Shown: positions 33,325 to 39,875, counted from the first letter of the stretch. The stretch is DNA of 57,549 nt from a virus (IMGVR_UViG_3300025000_000120:1-57549); one strand, 5' to 3'. Program-made: numbers and translations. Notes: generated by a model from the letters alone, not told the origin.

Positions 33325-33356
33325 CCATTGTGAGAAAAAGAAAACCTAAGCTTTCT
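33325..33356 (-). terminator. Terminator of 33346-33531
   Basis: GAGAAAGC-TTAG-GTTTTCTTTTTC: the stop TAG is in the loop and a T run follows. Confidence 0.75.
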
Positions 33357-33531
33357 CTGGTATAAGAGTTAAATGTTTATTGGACTTAAAGTTTATTTTG
33401 AATTCTTTAATTCCGTTTTGATGAGCAATATTGGTTACTAAATCCATAAGATAGTCTAATGATATAGTAACTCCTTCTCTACTCTCTAATTCAGCAACTA
33501 GTTCTTCGGTTGATATTTTTGATAAATCCAT
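33346..33531 (-). CDS. Hypothetical cassette protein
   Basis: A 61-residue protein, ATG behind AAAGGAG. It begins with a short acidic helix (ISTEELVAELES). The stop codon lies inside the terminator loop. Confidence 0.6.
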   Translation of the reverse strand: MDLSKISTEELVAELESREGVTISLDYLMDLVTNIAHQNGIKEFKINFKSNKHLTLIPEKA

Positions 33532-33549
33532 AATTACTCAACTCCTTTC

Positions 33550-33578
33550 ATTATATCGCATGTATCCATCGCGACCAA
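33550..33578 (-). promoter_or_regulatory. Cassette promoter (for 33346-33531)
   Basis: -35 TTGGTC, 17-base spacer, -10 TATAAT. Confidence 0.75.
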
Positions 33579-33605
33579 AAAGAAAGCCTAAACTTTCTCT
33601 CCTTT

Positions 33606-33836
33606 CTATAAAAGTGGTTTGTTTAGTATTGTTCTGATACTGGATTCGTTTATAAACATATTTTTGCTAATTTCGACATTAGACAGTCCTATACTCTTTA
33701 GTCTGGTTGCCTTGGCGTAAAGATCATTCATTAATTCCTCTTCGCCCTGACACGCTATACTTCTTAGTTTAGTTACTGTAATACCCATTCTTTTAGCAAC
33801 GTCTGCTTCACTTACTTCCAATGTACGTTCAATCAT
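33606..33836 (-). CDS. Stand-alone double-HTH protein, paralog of the RNA polymerase N-terminus
   Basis: A 76-residue protein of two HTH segments. It aligns with residues about 44-108 of the phage RNA polymerase. Shared features, in order, are an S-x-x-D-[IV]-A-K segment, T-x-L-R, RLK followed by G-x-SNVEI, and NESS-[VI]-R with a leucine soon after. I choose the ATG at 33836, because an upstream ATG lies inside the promoter spacer. It could compete with or modulate the polymerase at its promoters; that is inference. Confidence 0.7.
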   Translation of the reverse strand: MIERTLEVSEADVAKRMGITVTKLRSIACQGEEELMNDLYAKATRLKSIGLSNVEISKNMFINESSIRTILNKPLL

Positions 33837-33860
33837 ATTAAACACACGCCTTTCACTTTC

Positions 33861-33889
33861 ATTATAAAGCATGTTATGTACGCGAGGTC
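33861..33889 (-). promoter_or_regulatory. Cassette promoter (for 33606-33836)
   Basis: -35 GACCTC, 17-base spacer, -10 TATAAT. Preceded by the 40-base upstream element at 33881-33920. Confidence 0.8.
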
Positions 33890-33920
33890 TACCGATAACA
33901 GCCTACTACGCAGAACCGGC
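33881..33920 (-). promoter_or_regulatory. 40-base promoter-upstream element, copy A
   Basis: Shares GC..[GA]TTCTG[CT]GTAGTAG near the upstream end and ends ACCTCGCG. Same length as the elements at 38259-38298 and 39867-39906. Candidate operator or UP element. Confidence 0.55.
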
Positions 33921-33943
33921 AAAAAGAAAGCCTAAGCTTTCTC
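33921..33943 (-). terminator. Terminator of 33952-34281
   Basis: GAAAGC-TTAG-GCTTTC plus TTTTT, the clearest 6-bp form of the array terminator. It begins eight bases after the stop codon. Confidence 0.75.
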
Positions 33944-33951
33944 CGCTAGAC

Positions 33952-34281
33952 CTATAATTCTACCTCATGGTAATTTCCGTTATCGAGATCACTCATTGTT
34001 GCGAGGAACGCTTCGGATACCGTAATATCACTATTAACCGGTAAATCTAACGTCCATCCAATACCTGAGCCTTGCTCGTTTCCTTGAAACCAATGAATAG
34101 AATAATCAGGTTCCTTTGCGGGAATCTCTACGACTTCTTCTTCTTTCTTAGTGTTTAGGCCAATTGTTATTAGAGCTAAAACCCCCATTCCAACGATAAT
34201 CCCAGCTGCTATGACCTTTTCTTTGTGGTTGTTCCACAAGACCTTAGCCTGTTCTTTCACTGATAATTTGTTTTTAATCAT
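33952..34281 (-). CDS. Single-pass membrane protein
   Basis: A 109-residue protein. Basic cytoplasmic start, one transmembrane helix (about residues 19-40), and a soluble domain containing YSIHWFQGNEQGSGIGWTLDLP. ATG behind GAGGT. Confidence 0.6.
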   Translation of the reverse strand: MIKNKLSVKEQAKVLWNNHKEKVIAAGIIVGMGVLALITIGLNTKKEEEVVEIPAKEPDYSIHWFQGNEQGSGIGWTLDLPVNSDITVSEAFLATMSDLDNGNYHEVEL

Positions 34282-34301
34282 AATACAAATACCTCACTTT
34301 C

Positions 34302-34330
34302 ATTATGACGTATGTAACAGTCGCGATCCT
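34302..34330 (-). promoter_or_regulatory. Cassette promoter (for 33952-34281)
   Basis: -35 AGGATC, 17-base spacer, -10 CATAAT. Overlaps the stop of the gene upstream. Confidence 0.7.
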
Positions 34331-34481
34331 ATCGATCCTCCGTTCGCATGATTAATGTGAATATAGCGGTGGCTCTAGCCTTAAGTTCCTCATTCGTAAG
34401 GTCTGATAGTAATTCGATACATAAACGATCATGTTCGGCATATAGCTCGGCATAGGTCATGGTATAAGAATCTTTCGTCAT
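34329..34481 (-). CDS. 50-residue small protein
   Basis: An open frame whose ATG overlaps the stop of the MazG-like gene (TGATG), with GGAGGA before it. It is helical (YAELYAEHDRLCIELLSDLTNEELKARA in two parts). Translationally coupled. Confidence 0.6.
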   Translation of the reverse strand: MTKDSYTMTYAELYAEHDRLCIELLSDLTNEELKARATAIFTLIMRTEDR

Positions 34482-34780
34482 CACACGTCCTCCACCAACA
34501 CTAATGTTTTTCTGTTAACGGCATAAGACATATACTTTAAAACACGTTGTTTCTTCCGCTGTATTAAATTATCATTATCAAGAATAGGAATAAGACATTC
34601 TTCTTTAAGCATTTCAAATACCCCAAGAAGATCTCCAAACTCAATAGCGATTTTTTCAGCAGTATTAATATCACTCTTCCATTTATCATCAAGGCCAAAT
34701 CGTAAAGCTTTTGCGGCTTCTTTTTGAATTTCTGAACATTCTTCAATTAAACAGGTTAATAAATGTTCGGTTTTATTCAT
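34481..34780 (-). CDS. MazG-like protein
   Basis: A 99-residue helical protein: LIEECSEIQKEAAKALRFGLDD...IAIEFGDLLGVFEML. This is the phage MazG-like pattern with an acidic metal site. Second such gene in the window. ATG behind AAGGAGG. Confidence 0.7.
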   Translation of the reverse strand: MNKTEHLLTCLIEECSEIQKEAAKALRFGLDDKWKSDINTAEKIAIEFGDLLGVFEMLKEECLIPILDNDNLIQRKKQRVLKYMSYAVNRKTLVLVEDV

Positions 34781-34826
34781 AATATCCTCCTTATTAATTT
34801 TTAGACTTAGACATTAACCTAAAGTA

Positions 34827-35009
34827 CTATTCGTTAACCCCATATACAAATATCCAATTCTCTGCACGAGTCTCATAATATACACGATCGTCCACACGTA
34901 CGTCAAAGTACTTAATTCCGTTTTTTTCATAGACGGCCACTACAATTCCACTAAACTCGTTGTTGATATTTTTTACCTCATCTTGATAGCCTGGTAATGT
35001 TACACTCAT
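34827..35009 (-). CDS. SH3-like small protein
   Basis: A 60-residue beta-rich protein (FSGIVVAVYEKNGIKYFDVRVDD). ATG behind AGGAGGAG. Unknown role, within the nucleotide-metabolism block. Confidence 0.6.
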   Translation of the reverse strand: MSVTLPGYQDEVKNINNEFSGIVVAVYEKNGIKYFDVRVDDRVYYETRAENWIFVYGVNE

Positions 35010-35022
35010 AGTTATACTCCTC

Positions 35023-35556
35023 CTAAATGCCTTTTATTTTGCATGCTATCATATCTGCCATGTGGGAATACAGAACATTCGGATAACGATCAATGGCTCT
35101 ACCATAATATGCCCATTTATTGGTATCTTTTTCATAAGAACCCATATGCCATCTTATACACGCTACTTCTTCGTCCGTAAGATCCATATATTTTTGAAGG
35201 TATATAACCGACTTCTCCCCATGACCATCAATAAGGAGTTGATCATTGTACTTATATGGATGTTCCCCATCGGGCGTTTTGATATAGTTGTCAATTTTAC
35301 ATAGATCATGGAATAACCCAACGATCAACGGTGATTCTGGACGTTGCCATTTCAAGCCCATACCTATTGTTAGTTTCTGTAACGTGTCATAAACCTCGTA
35401 GCTGTGGTCAAATAACCCGCCCTCGTAACTTCCATGACGCTTCGTACTTGCTGGTGCGGTTAGGAATTCGGCTATTGGGAATTTACCATTCGTGAGAACT
35501 CCTAGTTTACCATAAGTTAAAGCTCTAAATTTGTCATATCTATCATCGAAATTCAC
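35023..35556 (-). CDS. HD-domain phosphohydrolase
   Basis: A 177-residue protein with H...FHDLCKI (the HD pair) and a later DGHGEKS element, typical of phage HD hydrolases acting on nucleotides. The length is close to that of DatZ-type dATPases, but the same outline occurs in many uncharacterised phage HD proteins. GTG start behind AAGGAGGTG. Confidence 0.7.
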   Translation of the reverse strand: MNFDDRYDKFRALTYGKLGVLTNGKFPIAEFLTAPASTKRHGSYEGGLFDHSYEVYDTLQKLTIGMGLKWQRPESPLIVGLFHDLCKIDNYIKTPDGEHPYKYNDQLLIDGHGEKSVIYLQKYMDLTDEEVACIRWHMGSYEKDTNKWAYYGRAIDRYPNVLYSHMADMIACKIKGI

Positions 35557-35558
35557 AA

Positions 35559-35795
35559 TTACACCTCCTTCCTTAGAATATGATTCCGGAATTCATGATC
35601 ATCACTTATTTCACTAGCGCGTAATATTTGTAGCGTCATCCAAGTGGCGATATAACCCTTTTGGTTTAGATATTTCTTACCTTCGGTGACATCCATTTTC
35701 CACATAACGCCAACGACTTCTCTAGGGGCATTCGTTATTAAGACATTATGTGCATCATATATGAAGGCTCTACAACTATCTAAGTCTCCCTGCAT
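35559..35795 (-). CDS. Paralog of 37212-37406
   Basis: A 78-residue protein nearly collinear with the gene at 37212-37406 (CRAFIYDAHNVLITNAPREVVGVMW versus CKAFIYDEHNVLITNAPREVVAVMW). The two copies flank the deaminase and diphosphohydrolase genes. The last codons (LRKEV) encode the SD site of the HD gene. Confidence 0.65.
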   Translation of the reverse strand: MQGDLDSCRAFIYDAHNVLITNAPREVVGVMWKMDVTEGKKYLNQKGYIATWMTLQILRASEISDDHEFRNHILRKEV

Positions 35796-35798
35796 TAA

Positions 35799-36203
35799 TT
35801 ACACCTCTTTCCTTAAAATATGGTTCCACAACACGCCTTTGATATAAACATTTTTAATACCAGCGTTGACAATCATTCGACGGCACATAAAGCAGGGTTC
35901 GTCCGTAACATAAATATCCGCACCATCAATCGATATACCATGTCTCGCGGCTTGAATGATTGCATTTGCTTCAGCGTGCACACTTTTGCATAATTCGTAA
36001 CGTTCGCCGGGTTTAACCCTTAGTCGTTCACGCTCACACACCACACAGTGCGCTTCACCCATAGGGGTTCCATTATATCCACTACTTAATATTAGTCTAT
36101 CTTTCACGATTATAGCACCCACGTTACGACGTAAACACGTTGATCTAGTCGCCACTGTCTTAGCAAGTAATGCAAAGTATTCACTCCATGATGGTCTAGT
36201 CAA
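35799..36203 (-). CDS. dCMP/ComE-type deaminase
   Basis: A 134-residue zinc deaminase: HAEANAI supplies the catalytic glutamate and a zinc ligand, and PCFMCRR the other ligands. The N-terminus SWSEYFALLAKTVATRSTC is typical. I favour a TTG start behind AGAAGGTG; a GTG six codons upstream is the alternative. It would make dUMP from dCMP. Confidence 0.8.
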   Translation of the reverse strand: MTRPSWSEYFALLAKTVATRSTCLRRNVGAIIVKDRLILSSGYNGTPMGEAHCVVCERERLRVKPGERYELCKSVHAEANAIIQAARHGISIDGADIYVTDEPCFMCRRMIVNAGIKNVYIKGVLWNHILRKEV

Positions 36204-37191
36204 GTTTACGCACCTTCTCACTAGTAATTGGATTTATCAGATATACGTCTCCCATATTTTCTCTTATCCATTGAATTTTATCATCCGATGGTATTGGTCC
36301 ATATTTATCCTCGACGAGCTTAATAAGATTTATCAGATATACGTCTCCCATATTTTCTCTTATCCATTGAATTTTATCATCCGATGGTATTGGTCCATAT
36401 TTATCCTCGATGAGCTTAATAAGATTTATAGACATCCCTCCATATTTACGATTTGTTTCAATTTCACCCAACATGCTTTTTAAATTAGAAACATGTTTGT
36501 CGACACCATCTAACATTTTTAATGTTTTCTGATTAGACTCTTCTCCATTAAGGTTTTCTTCTCTCATCAATATGTCATTATTTTTCTTAATGATCCCCTT
36601 TCTTAAATCAAAATTAAATAGAGATCGTTCGGGCTTAGATCTTGATGGAATATCCTGTAATTCAGGATGCTTTTCTTCTATCCACATAGCACCAATAATA
36701 TTCCACGCAGCAGCAACAAGATGATCCTCGTCCGTCTGCCCATCAACACATTTTAATAGATGTCGAATTCCACTATCTATAAAACTACTAATCGGAAGAC
36801 CTTTTTCCCAATTTCTCGGGGCATATTTTACTGCGCCAGCCTCATAATGCTTCGAAAGACGTAATAATGCACATGCTGGATATGATGAATATTTTGGAAT
36901 ATCTATTGATTTTTTTTCTTCCATATACATGGCATCTATTAAATCACATGCGGCCGCGCAAAGATGATCATGATTTGTTTCGCCATCTAGATAAAACATC
37001 AATCGGATCAACGAATCATCCAACATAGAGCAAAACGATACATTATCGTTAAGTCTTCTGGCATTAGCCCGATATTGAGATATTCTCAATAGAGCCGCCG
37101 CCGGTAATAGATCACATCGACCCTTACCTTCACTCATATCACGTACGGCACCACTTTCAAATTCTCGTCTATCGCCACTGTCTTTTAACAT
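36196..37191 (-). CDS. dATP/dGTP diphosphohydrolase-like protein with duplicated tail motif
   Basis: A 331-residue protein. Residues 1-190 hold a doubled dGTP_diPhyd_N-like module: FESGAVRDMSEGKGRCDLLP...HLCAAACDLIDAMYMEE, then YEAGAVKYAPRNWEKG...HLVAAAWNIIGAMWIEEKHPELQDIP. After a charged coiled linker come two 32-residue repeats LIKLVEDKYGPIPSDDKIQW. These resemble the LIRIVEDKMGTIPAIDKVQW motif of the tail protein at 43765-48897. Nucleotide-pool function is inferred from the family. Confidence 0.65.
   Translation of the reverse strand: MLKDSGDRREFESGAVRDMSEGKGRCDLLPAAALLRISQYRANARRLNDNVSFCSMLDDSLIRLMFYLDGETNHDHLCAAACDLIDAMYMEEKKSIDIPKYSSYPACALLRLSKHYEAGAVKYAPRNWEKGLPISSFIDSGIRHLLKCVDGQTDEDHLVAAAWNIIGAMWIEEKHPELQDIPSRSKPERSLFNFDLRKGIIKKNNDILMREENLNGEESNQKTLKMLDGVDKHVSNLKSMLGEIETNRKYGGMSINLIKLIEDKYGPIPSDDKIQWIRENMGDVYLINLIKLVEDKYGPIPSDDKIQWIRENMGDVYLINPITSEKVRKLD
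36233..36424. repeat. 96-bp tandem direct repeat
   Basis: Two copies (36233-36328, 36329-36424) differing at about one base, inside the coding region of 36196-37191 and in frame (32 codons each). A recent duplication. Confidence 0.9.
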
Positions 37192-37211
37192 AGTATAAAC
37201 ATCTCTCTTTC

Positions 37212-37406
37212 TCAAACTACTTCACTGGAACGTAATCGTTGTAAGGTCATCCACGTAGCCACATAACCTTTTTGTGTTAGATTTTTCAAACCTTCGGTAA
37301 CGTCTAAATGCCACATAACCGCAACAACTTCCCTAGGCGCATTGGTTATCAAGACGTTATGCTCGTCATATATGAATGCCTTACACTTATCTAAATCTTC
37401 TTGCAT
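37212..37406 (-). CDS. Paralog of 35559-35795
   Basis: A 64-residue protein. See the paralog for shared residues; this copy lacks the C-terminal extension. ATG behind AAAGGAG. Function unknown. Confidence 0.65.
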   Translation of the reverse strand: MQEDLDKCKAFIYDEHNVLITNAPREVVAVMWHLDVTEGLKNLTQKGYVATWMTLQRLRSSEVV

Positions 37407-37680
37407 GGCAATATCTCCTTTCTTAAACTTAGAATATAAATTACTAATGTGGCATAGAACATAGCATCAGATACATTGTTCCCGTAAAACTGAAGTTAGT
37501 GTTGGTCGAATTTGTAACTTCTCTCCAAGTTCTCTTTTCGAAGAAATTCACATCTCACATTTTAGACCCTATCTTTTTATTAACGAGTTAACCCGATATA
37601 ACAACGATCATAGCCGCTACGCCCATCAAAACACCTGTAAAATATACTGGTTCCTTCTTTCAAAATATGGCTTAGTGAGA
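37407..37680 (-). other. Gene-poor stretch with ORF remnants
   Basis: No SD-supported gene. Frames such as PVYFTGVLMGVAAMIVVISG (no start codon) and SDAMFYATLVIYILSLRKE (no start codon) look like decayed small membrane genes. Confidence 0.4.
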
Positions 37681-37685
37681 AAAAA

Positions 37686-37774
37686 GAAATAGCTGTACGT
37701 AGGTCCGGTTTGACTCTTAATCTTCATCTCCTACTGTTATCGCCAGGGACTTAATGCCCTATACTCGCTTATTC
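37686..37774 (-). ncRNA. Structured small RNA between promoter and T run
   Basis: About 89 bases with no open frame. GTAGG/CCTAC closes a large arm, and AGGG/CCCT a small one. The ends (AATAAGC and GCTATTTC) only partly pair. TTTTTT follows. It belongs to the same cassette type as the tRNA-like RNAs but is less well defined. Confidence 0.4.
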
Positions 37775-37778
37775 TTTC

Positions 37779-37807
37779 ATTATATAGTATGTAATTTTCG
37801 CGAGCAA
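37779..37807 (-). promoter_or_regulatory. Cassette promoter (for ncRNA 37686-37774)
   Basis: -35 TTGCTC, 17-base spacer GCGAAAATTACATACTA, -10 TATAAT. Confidence 0.8.
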
Positions 37808-37832
37808 AAAGAAAGAGTCTAAGCTCTCTCAG
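37806..37832 (-). terminator. Terminator of the 37819 frame
   Basis: GAGAGAG-CTTAGA-CTCTTTC (one G-U), stop TAG in the loop, TTTTT after. Confidence 0.7.
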
Positions 37833-37974
37833 ATTCAATTGCTTCTGTAACAACATTATCGCTCAGCGTAAGATAGACATAGTCCTTTGGATTAGGACCT
37901 TCTCTGAATATGGCGAACGTTTCATTGTTATCGGCATTTAAGTCTAAGAGTTCTTTAACTCTTTCTAAATTTAT
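37819..37974 (-). pseudogene. Cassette frame without start codon or SD
   Basis: An intact frame ending NPKDYVYLTLSDNVVTEAIESERA, with its own promoter (37978-38006) and terminator. No ATG, GTG or TTG lies in frame and no SD site is present downstream of the promoter. It probably lost its start region; a non-standard start is the alternative. Confidence 0.45.
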
Positions 37975-37977
37975 TTC

Positions 37978-38006
37978 ATTATAGAATATGTTACGTACGC
38001 GAGCAA
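37978..38006 (-). promoter_or_regulatory. Cassette promoter (for 37819-37974)
   Basis: -35 TTGCTC, 17-base spacer, -10 TATAAT. Confidence 0.8.
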
Positions 38007-38029
38007 AAAGAAAGCCTAAGCTTCCTCCT
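38004..38029 (-). terminator. Terminator of 38016-38207
   Basis: GAAGC-TTAG-GCTTTC with the stop in the loop, then TTTTT. Confidence 0.65.
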
Positions 38030-38207
38030 TATCAATAAGTTTATTAATAATATGGGCTTTTATATCATTCAGTTCTGTAGCACTTGGTATCGAATTTCCG
38101 TCCTCATCCAAAACTTCCATTTTAAAGTTTTCAATTTTAAATTGTTTTGCGTTCTCGATATTTACATCAATTAGTACCTCTGCTACTGCTACGATTTTTA
38201 CTTTCAT
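38016..38207 (-). CDS. Hypothetical cassette protein
   Basis: A 63-residue protein, ATG behind AAGGAGG. The longer frame starts within the promoter -10 and is rejected. It ends EEA because its last codons are the terminator arm. Confidence 0.6.
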   Translation of the reverse strand: MKVKIVAVAEVLIDVNIENAKQFKIENFKMEVLDEDGNSIPSATELNDIKAHIINKLIDKEEA

Positions 38208-38238
38208 GATAATCCTCCTTATTTTATAAATTTCTTTC

Positions 38239-38267
38239 ATTATATGGAATGTAATTCACGCGAGGTC
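38239..38267 (-). promoter_or_regulatory. Cassette promoter (for 38016-38207)
   Basis: -35 GACCTC, 17-base spacer, -10 TATAAT, with the 40-base upstream element. Confidence 0.8.
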
Positions 38268-38298
38268 TCATGACAACCATCTACTACACAGAATGGGC
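38259..38298 (-). promoter_or_regulatory. 40-base promoter-upstream element, copy B
   Basis: Same length as copies A and C and ends ACCTCGCG. Matches copy A closely through TTCTG[CT]GTAGTAG. Confidence 0.55.
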
Positions 38299-38305
38299 TA
38301 GAAGG

Positions 38306-38370
38306 GAAGATGTGTACATGGATATTCTCCCGTACGTATCAGTCTACTATTTTCGACTAATATCATCTTC
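38306..38370 (-). ncRNA. Structured small RNA with 7-bp closing stem
   Basis: GAAGATG/CATCTTC closes 65 bases. Inside are AGTC/GACT and GTACGG...CC..GTAC arms. The 5-prime end lies at the expected start point of promoter 38372-38400. No T run follows, so transcription may continue through element B. Confidence 0.45.
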
Positions 38371-38371
38371 T

Positions 38372-38400
38372 ATTATAGAGTAGGTTACGTACGCGAGCAG
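38372..38400 (-). promoter_or_regulatory. Cassette promoter (for ncRNA 38306-38370)
   Basis: -35 CTGCTC, 17-base spacer, -10 TATAAT. Confidence 0.8.
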
Positions 38401-38409
38401 AAAGAAAGC

Positions 38410-38616
38410 CTAAGCTTCCTCTACGTCTGATATAATTTTAGCGGCGATAATTGTTCCAATTATTAATCCTGCTGTAGCGCTTATAAACGCGCACGCAAAC
38501 CCCTTCCACCAACCTTCATCAAAGCACTTCTTTTTTAATTGTTGTACTTCAAATTCGTTTGTTGGAATAGTCTCACATTCCTCTGTTTGTAGGTGATGCA
38601 TTCTTATCATTTTCAT
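38410..38616 (-). CDS. Small C-terminal-anchored membrane protein
   Basis: A 68-residue protein: soluble His- and Glu-containing start, one C-terminal transmembrane helix (CAFISATAGLIIGTIIAAKII), ending EEA in the terminator. The ATG at 38616 follows GGAG; the longer frame would start in the promoter. Confidence 0.6.
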   Translation of the reverse strand: MKMIRMHHLQTEECETIPTNEFEVQQLKKKCFDEGWWKGFACAFISATAGLIIGTIIAAKIISDVEEA

Positions 38617-38643
38617 AATATCAATCTCCTTTAAATTTATTTC

Positions 38644-38672
38644 ATTATATAGCAGGTTATCCACGCGAGCAG
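38644..38672 (-). promoter_or_regulatory. Cassette promoter (for 38410-38616)
   Basis: -35 CTGCTC, 17-base spacer, -10 TATAAT. Confidence 0.8.
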
Positions 38673-38694
38673 AAAGAAAGCCTAAGCTTCCTTC

Positions 38695-38952
38695 TCACAT
38701 TAAGGTCTTAAATCCTTCGTAAATTATTTCTGTCATTTTTTGTTGAACTTTAAAATTCTGATAATCCTGTTCTCTACCTTGGCAGCATAATACGTACACC
38801 TTTGATACTAGTGATCCATCTGAATCTGAAACTACTTCCGACTCTCTCAAGTCGAGTACTTTAAATTCATTGGCTCTAAGTATCCTGGTTACACTTATTA
38901 CTGCCTTTTCTAACAACTGAGTTATCACTCTAAATTCAATTATTTTAGTCAT
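38695..38952 (-). CDS. Hypothetical cassette protein
   Basis: An 85-residue beta/alpha protein beginning MTKIIEFRVITQLL, similar to the start of 31336-31569. I choose the second ATG because the first is one base from AGGAGG. The array-type terminator lies just after the stop. Confidence 0.6.
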   Translation of the reverse strand: MTKIIEFRVITQLLEKAVISVTRILRANEFKVLDLRESEVVSDSDGSLVSKVYVLCCQGREQDYQNFKVQQKMTEIIYEGFKTLM

Positions 38953-38982
38953 AATCATTCCTCCTATATTTTGCTTAATGTC

Positions 38983-39011
38983 ATTATGGTGTATGCAAAT
39001 ATCGCGAGCAG
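38983..39011 (-). promoter_or_regulatory. Cassette promoter (for 38695-38952)
   Basis: -35 CTGCTC, 17-base spacer, -10 CATAAT. Confidence 0.75.
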
Positions 39012-39020
39012 AAAGAAAGC

Positions 39021-39254
39021 CTAAGCTTCCTCGATGTTTTCTGCTACTTCGTAGAATTTCCCATCGATTTCAATTATGCTTCCATCTTTTAAACCTTGTT
39101 TAATTTTCTTGTTGAATTTCACTTCGTTAATAACATTGCCAACTCCAACAGCAACATGCCCTATAGCACTAAATGCAATTCCAACTACTGCTGGCACTAC
39201 TACTAATACTACAAAACCCATTACTGCTAGGTCTACGATATCTTTATCTTTCAT
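39021..39254 (-). CDS. Small membrane protein
   Basis: A 77-residue protein: one long hydrophobic segment (LAVMGFVVLVVVPAVVGIAFS) and a soluble tail. ATG behind GAAGGAA. Ends EEA in the terminator hairpin. Confidence 0.6.
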   Translation of the reverse strand: MKDKDIVDLAVMGFVVLVVVPAVVGIAFSAIGHVAVGVGNVINEVKFNKKIKQGLKDGSIIEIDGKFYEVAENIEEA

Positions 39255-39286
39255 GATAATTCCTTCTTTCAAATTAAATTTATTTC

Positions 39287-39315
39287 ATTATAGAATATGT
39301 TACGTACGCGAGCAA
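39287..39315 (-). promoter_or_regulatory. Cassette promoter (for 39021-39254)
   Basis: -35 TTGCTC, 17-base spacer, -10 TATAAT. Spacer identical to that at 37978-38006. Confidence 0.8.
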
Positions 39316-39339
39316 AAAGAAAGAAACCTATTTGGCTTC
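39313..39339 (-). terminator. Terminator of 39328-39456
   Basis: GAAGCC-AAATA-GGTTTC (one G-U) with the stop TAG spanning the end of the loop, then TTTTT. Confidence 0.65.
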
Positions 39340-39456
39340 TCCCCATGTCAATACCTTGGATGTTTCGTTAGCTATTACTATACTCGCCATTGCTACTACC
39401 ATTACTAAAGAAACTCCAGCGAGTCCTCCTAAAATAGTTTTTGCAATATTCTTCAT
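39328..39456 (-). CDS. 42-residue membrane protein
   Basis: An open frame from ATG behind AAAGAGGG: one transmembrane helix (LAGVSLVMVVAMASIVI) and a short polar tail. The same cassette layout as its neighbours supports it. Confidence 0.6.
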   Translation of the reverse strand: MKNIAKTILGGLAGVSLVMVVAMASIVIANETSKVLTWGEAK

Positions 39457-39485
39457 AATAAATTCCCTCTTTCAAGTTTATTTTC

Positions 39486-39514
39486 ATTATATAGCACGTA
39501 ATTCACGCGAGCAA
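39486..39514 (-). promoter_or_regulatory. Cassette promoter (for 39328-39456)
   Basis: -35 TTGCTC, 17-base spacer, -10 TATAAT. Preceded by the T run of an upstream terminator. Confidence 0.8.
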
Positions 39515-39577
39515 AAAAAGAAACCTAAGTTCCTTCATTATGCTATTTAGTGATTTGTAATATACTCGTTCATTGTA

Positions 39578-39712
39578 TTATTTCATATTTACTGCGTTGT
39601 TACGTCTGTGATTCACTACTACCGTTGCTATTATCGCAAAGGCTACAATCAATCCTGCTGTAATTCCTACAGTAGTCATGGTTAATGCTACTTGTTGAAC
39701 TTTAATATACAT
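39578..39712 (-). CDS. 44-residue membrane protein
   Basis: An open frame from ATG behind AGGAG: one transmembrane helix (VGITAGLIVAFAIIATVVV) then a basic tail. Cassette layout as in the neighbours. Confidence 0.6.
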   Translation of the reverse strand: MYIKVQQVALTMTTVGITAGLIVAFAIIATVVVNHRRNNAVNMK

Positions 39713-39745
39713 ATTAATCGCTCCTTTTATTTACATAATTCTTCT

Positions 39746-39774
39746 ATTATATAATGCATAATGGACGCGAGCAA
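39746..39774 (-). promoter_or_regulatory. Cassette promoter (for 39578-39712)
   Basis: -35 TTGCTC, 17-base spacer, -10 TATAAT. Confidence 0.8.
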
Positions 39775-39781
39775 AAAAAAA

Positions 39782-39843
39782 AATAATGGCAATCCAATTA
39801 ACCCAGTTTTCACTGATGGGAATCGAACCCACTAACATTATCT
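39782..39843 (-). ncRNA. Cloverleaf small RNA, copy 2
   Basis: 62 bases, same fold as 30945-31006. Arm 1 has the canonical T-loop TTCGATT, arm 2 CAGT-GAAA-ACTG (GNRA loop), arm 3 GGT/GCC with AAT/ATT. Eleven T follow the closing stem. Changes relative to copy 1 preserve pairing in arms 2 and 3. Confidence 0.65.
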
Positions 39844-39846
39844 TTC

Positions 39847-39875
39847 ATTATATAATGTGTAATTCACGCGAGGTA
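39847..39875 (-). promoter_or_regulatory. Cassette promoter (for cloverleaf copy 2)
   Basis: -35 TACCTC, 17-base spacer GCGTGAATTACACATTA, -10 TATAAT, with the 40-base upstream element. Confidence 0.8.

Noticed and set aside
38208-38240. Longer starts for cassette genes (38240, 38664, 33872)
   Set aside because: These ATG or equivalent codons lie inside the promoter -10 or spacer, upstream of the expected transcript start.
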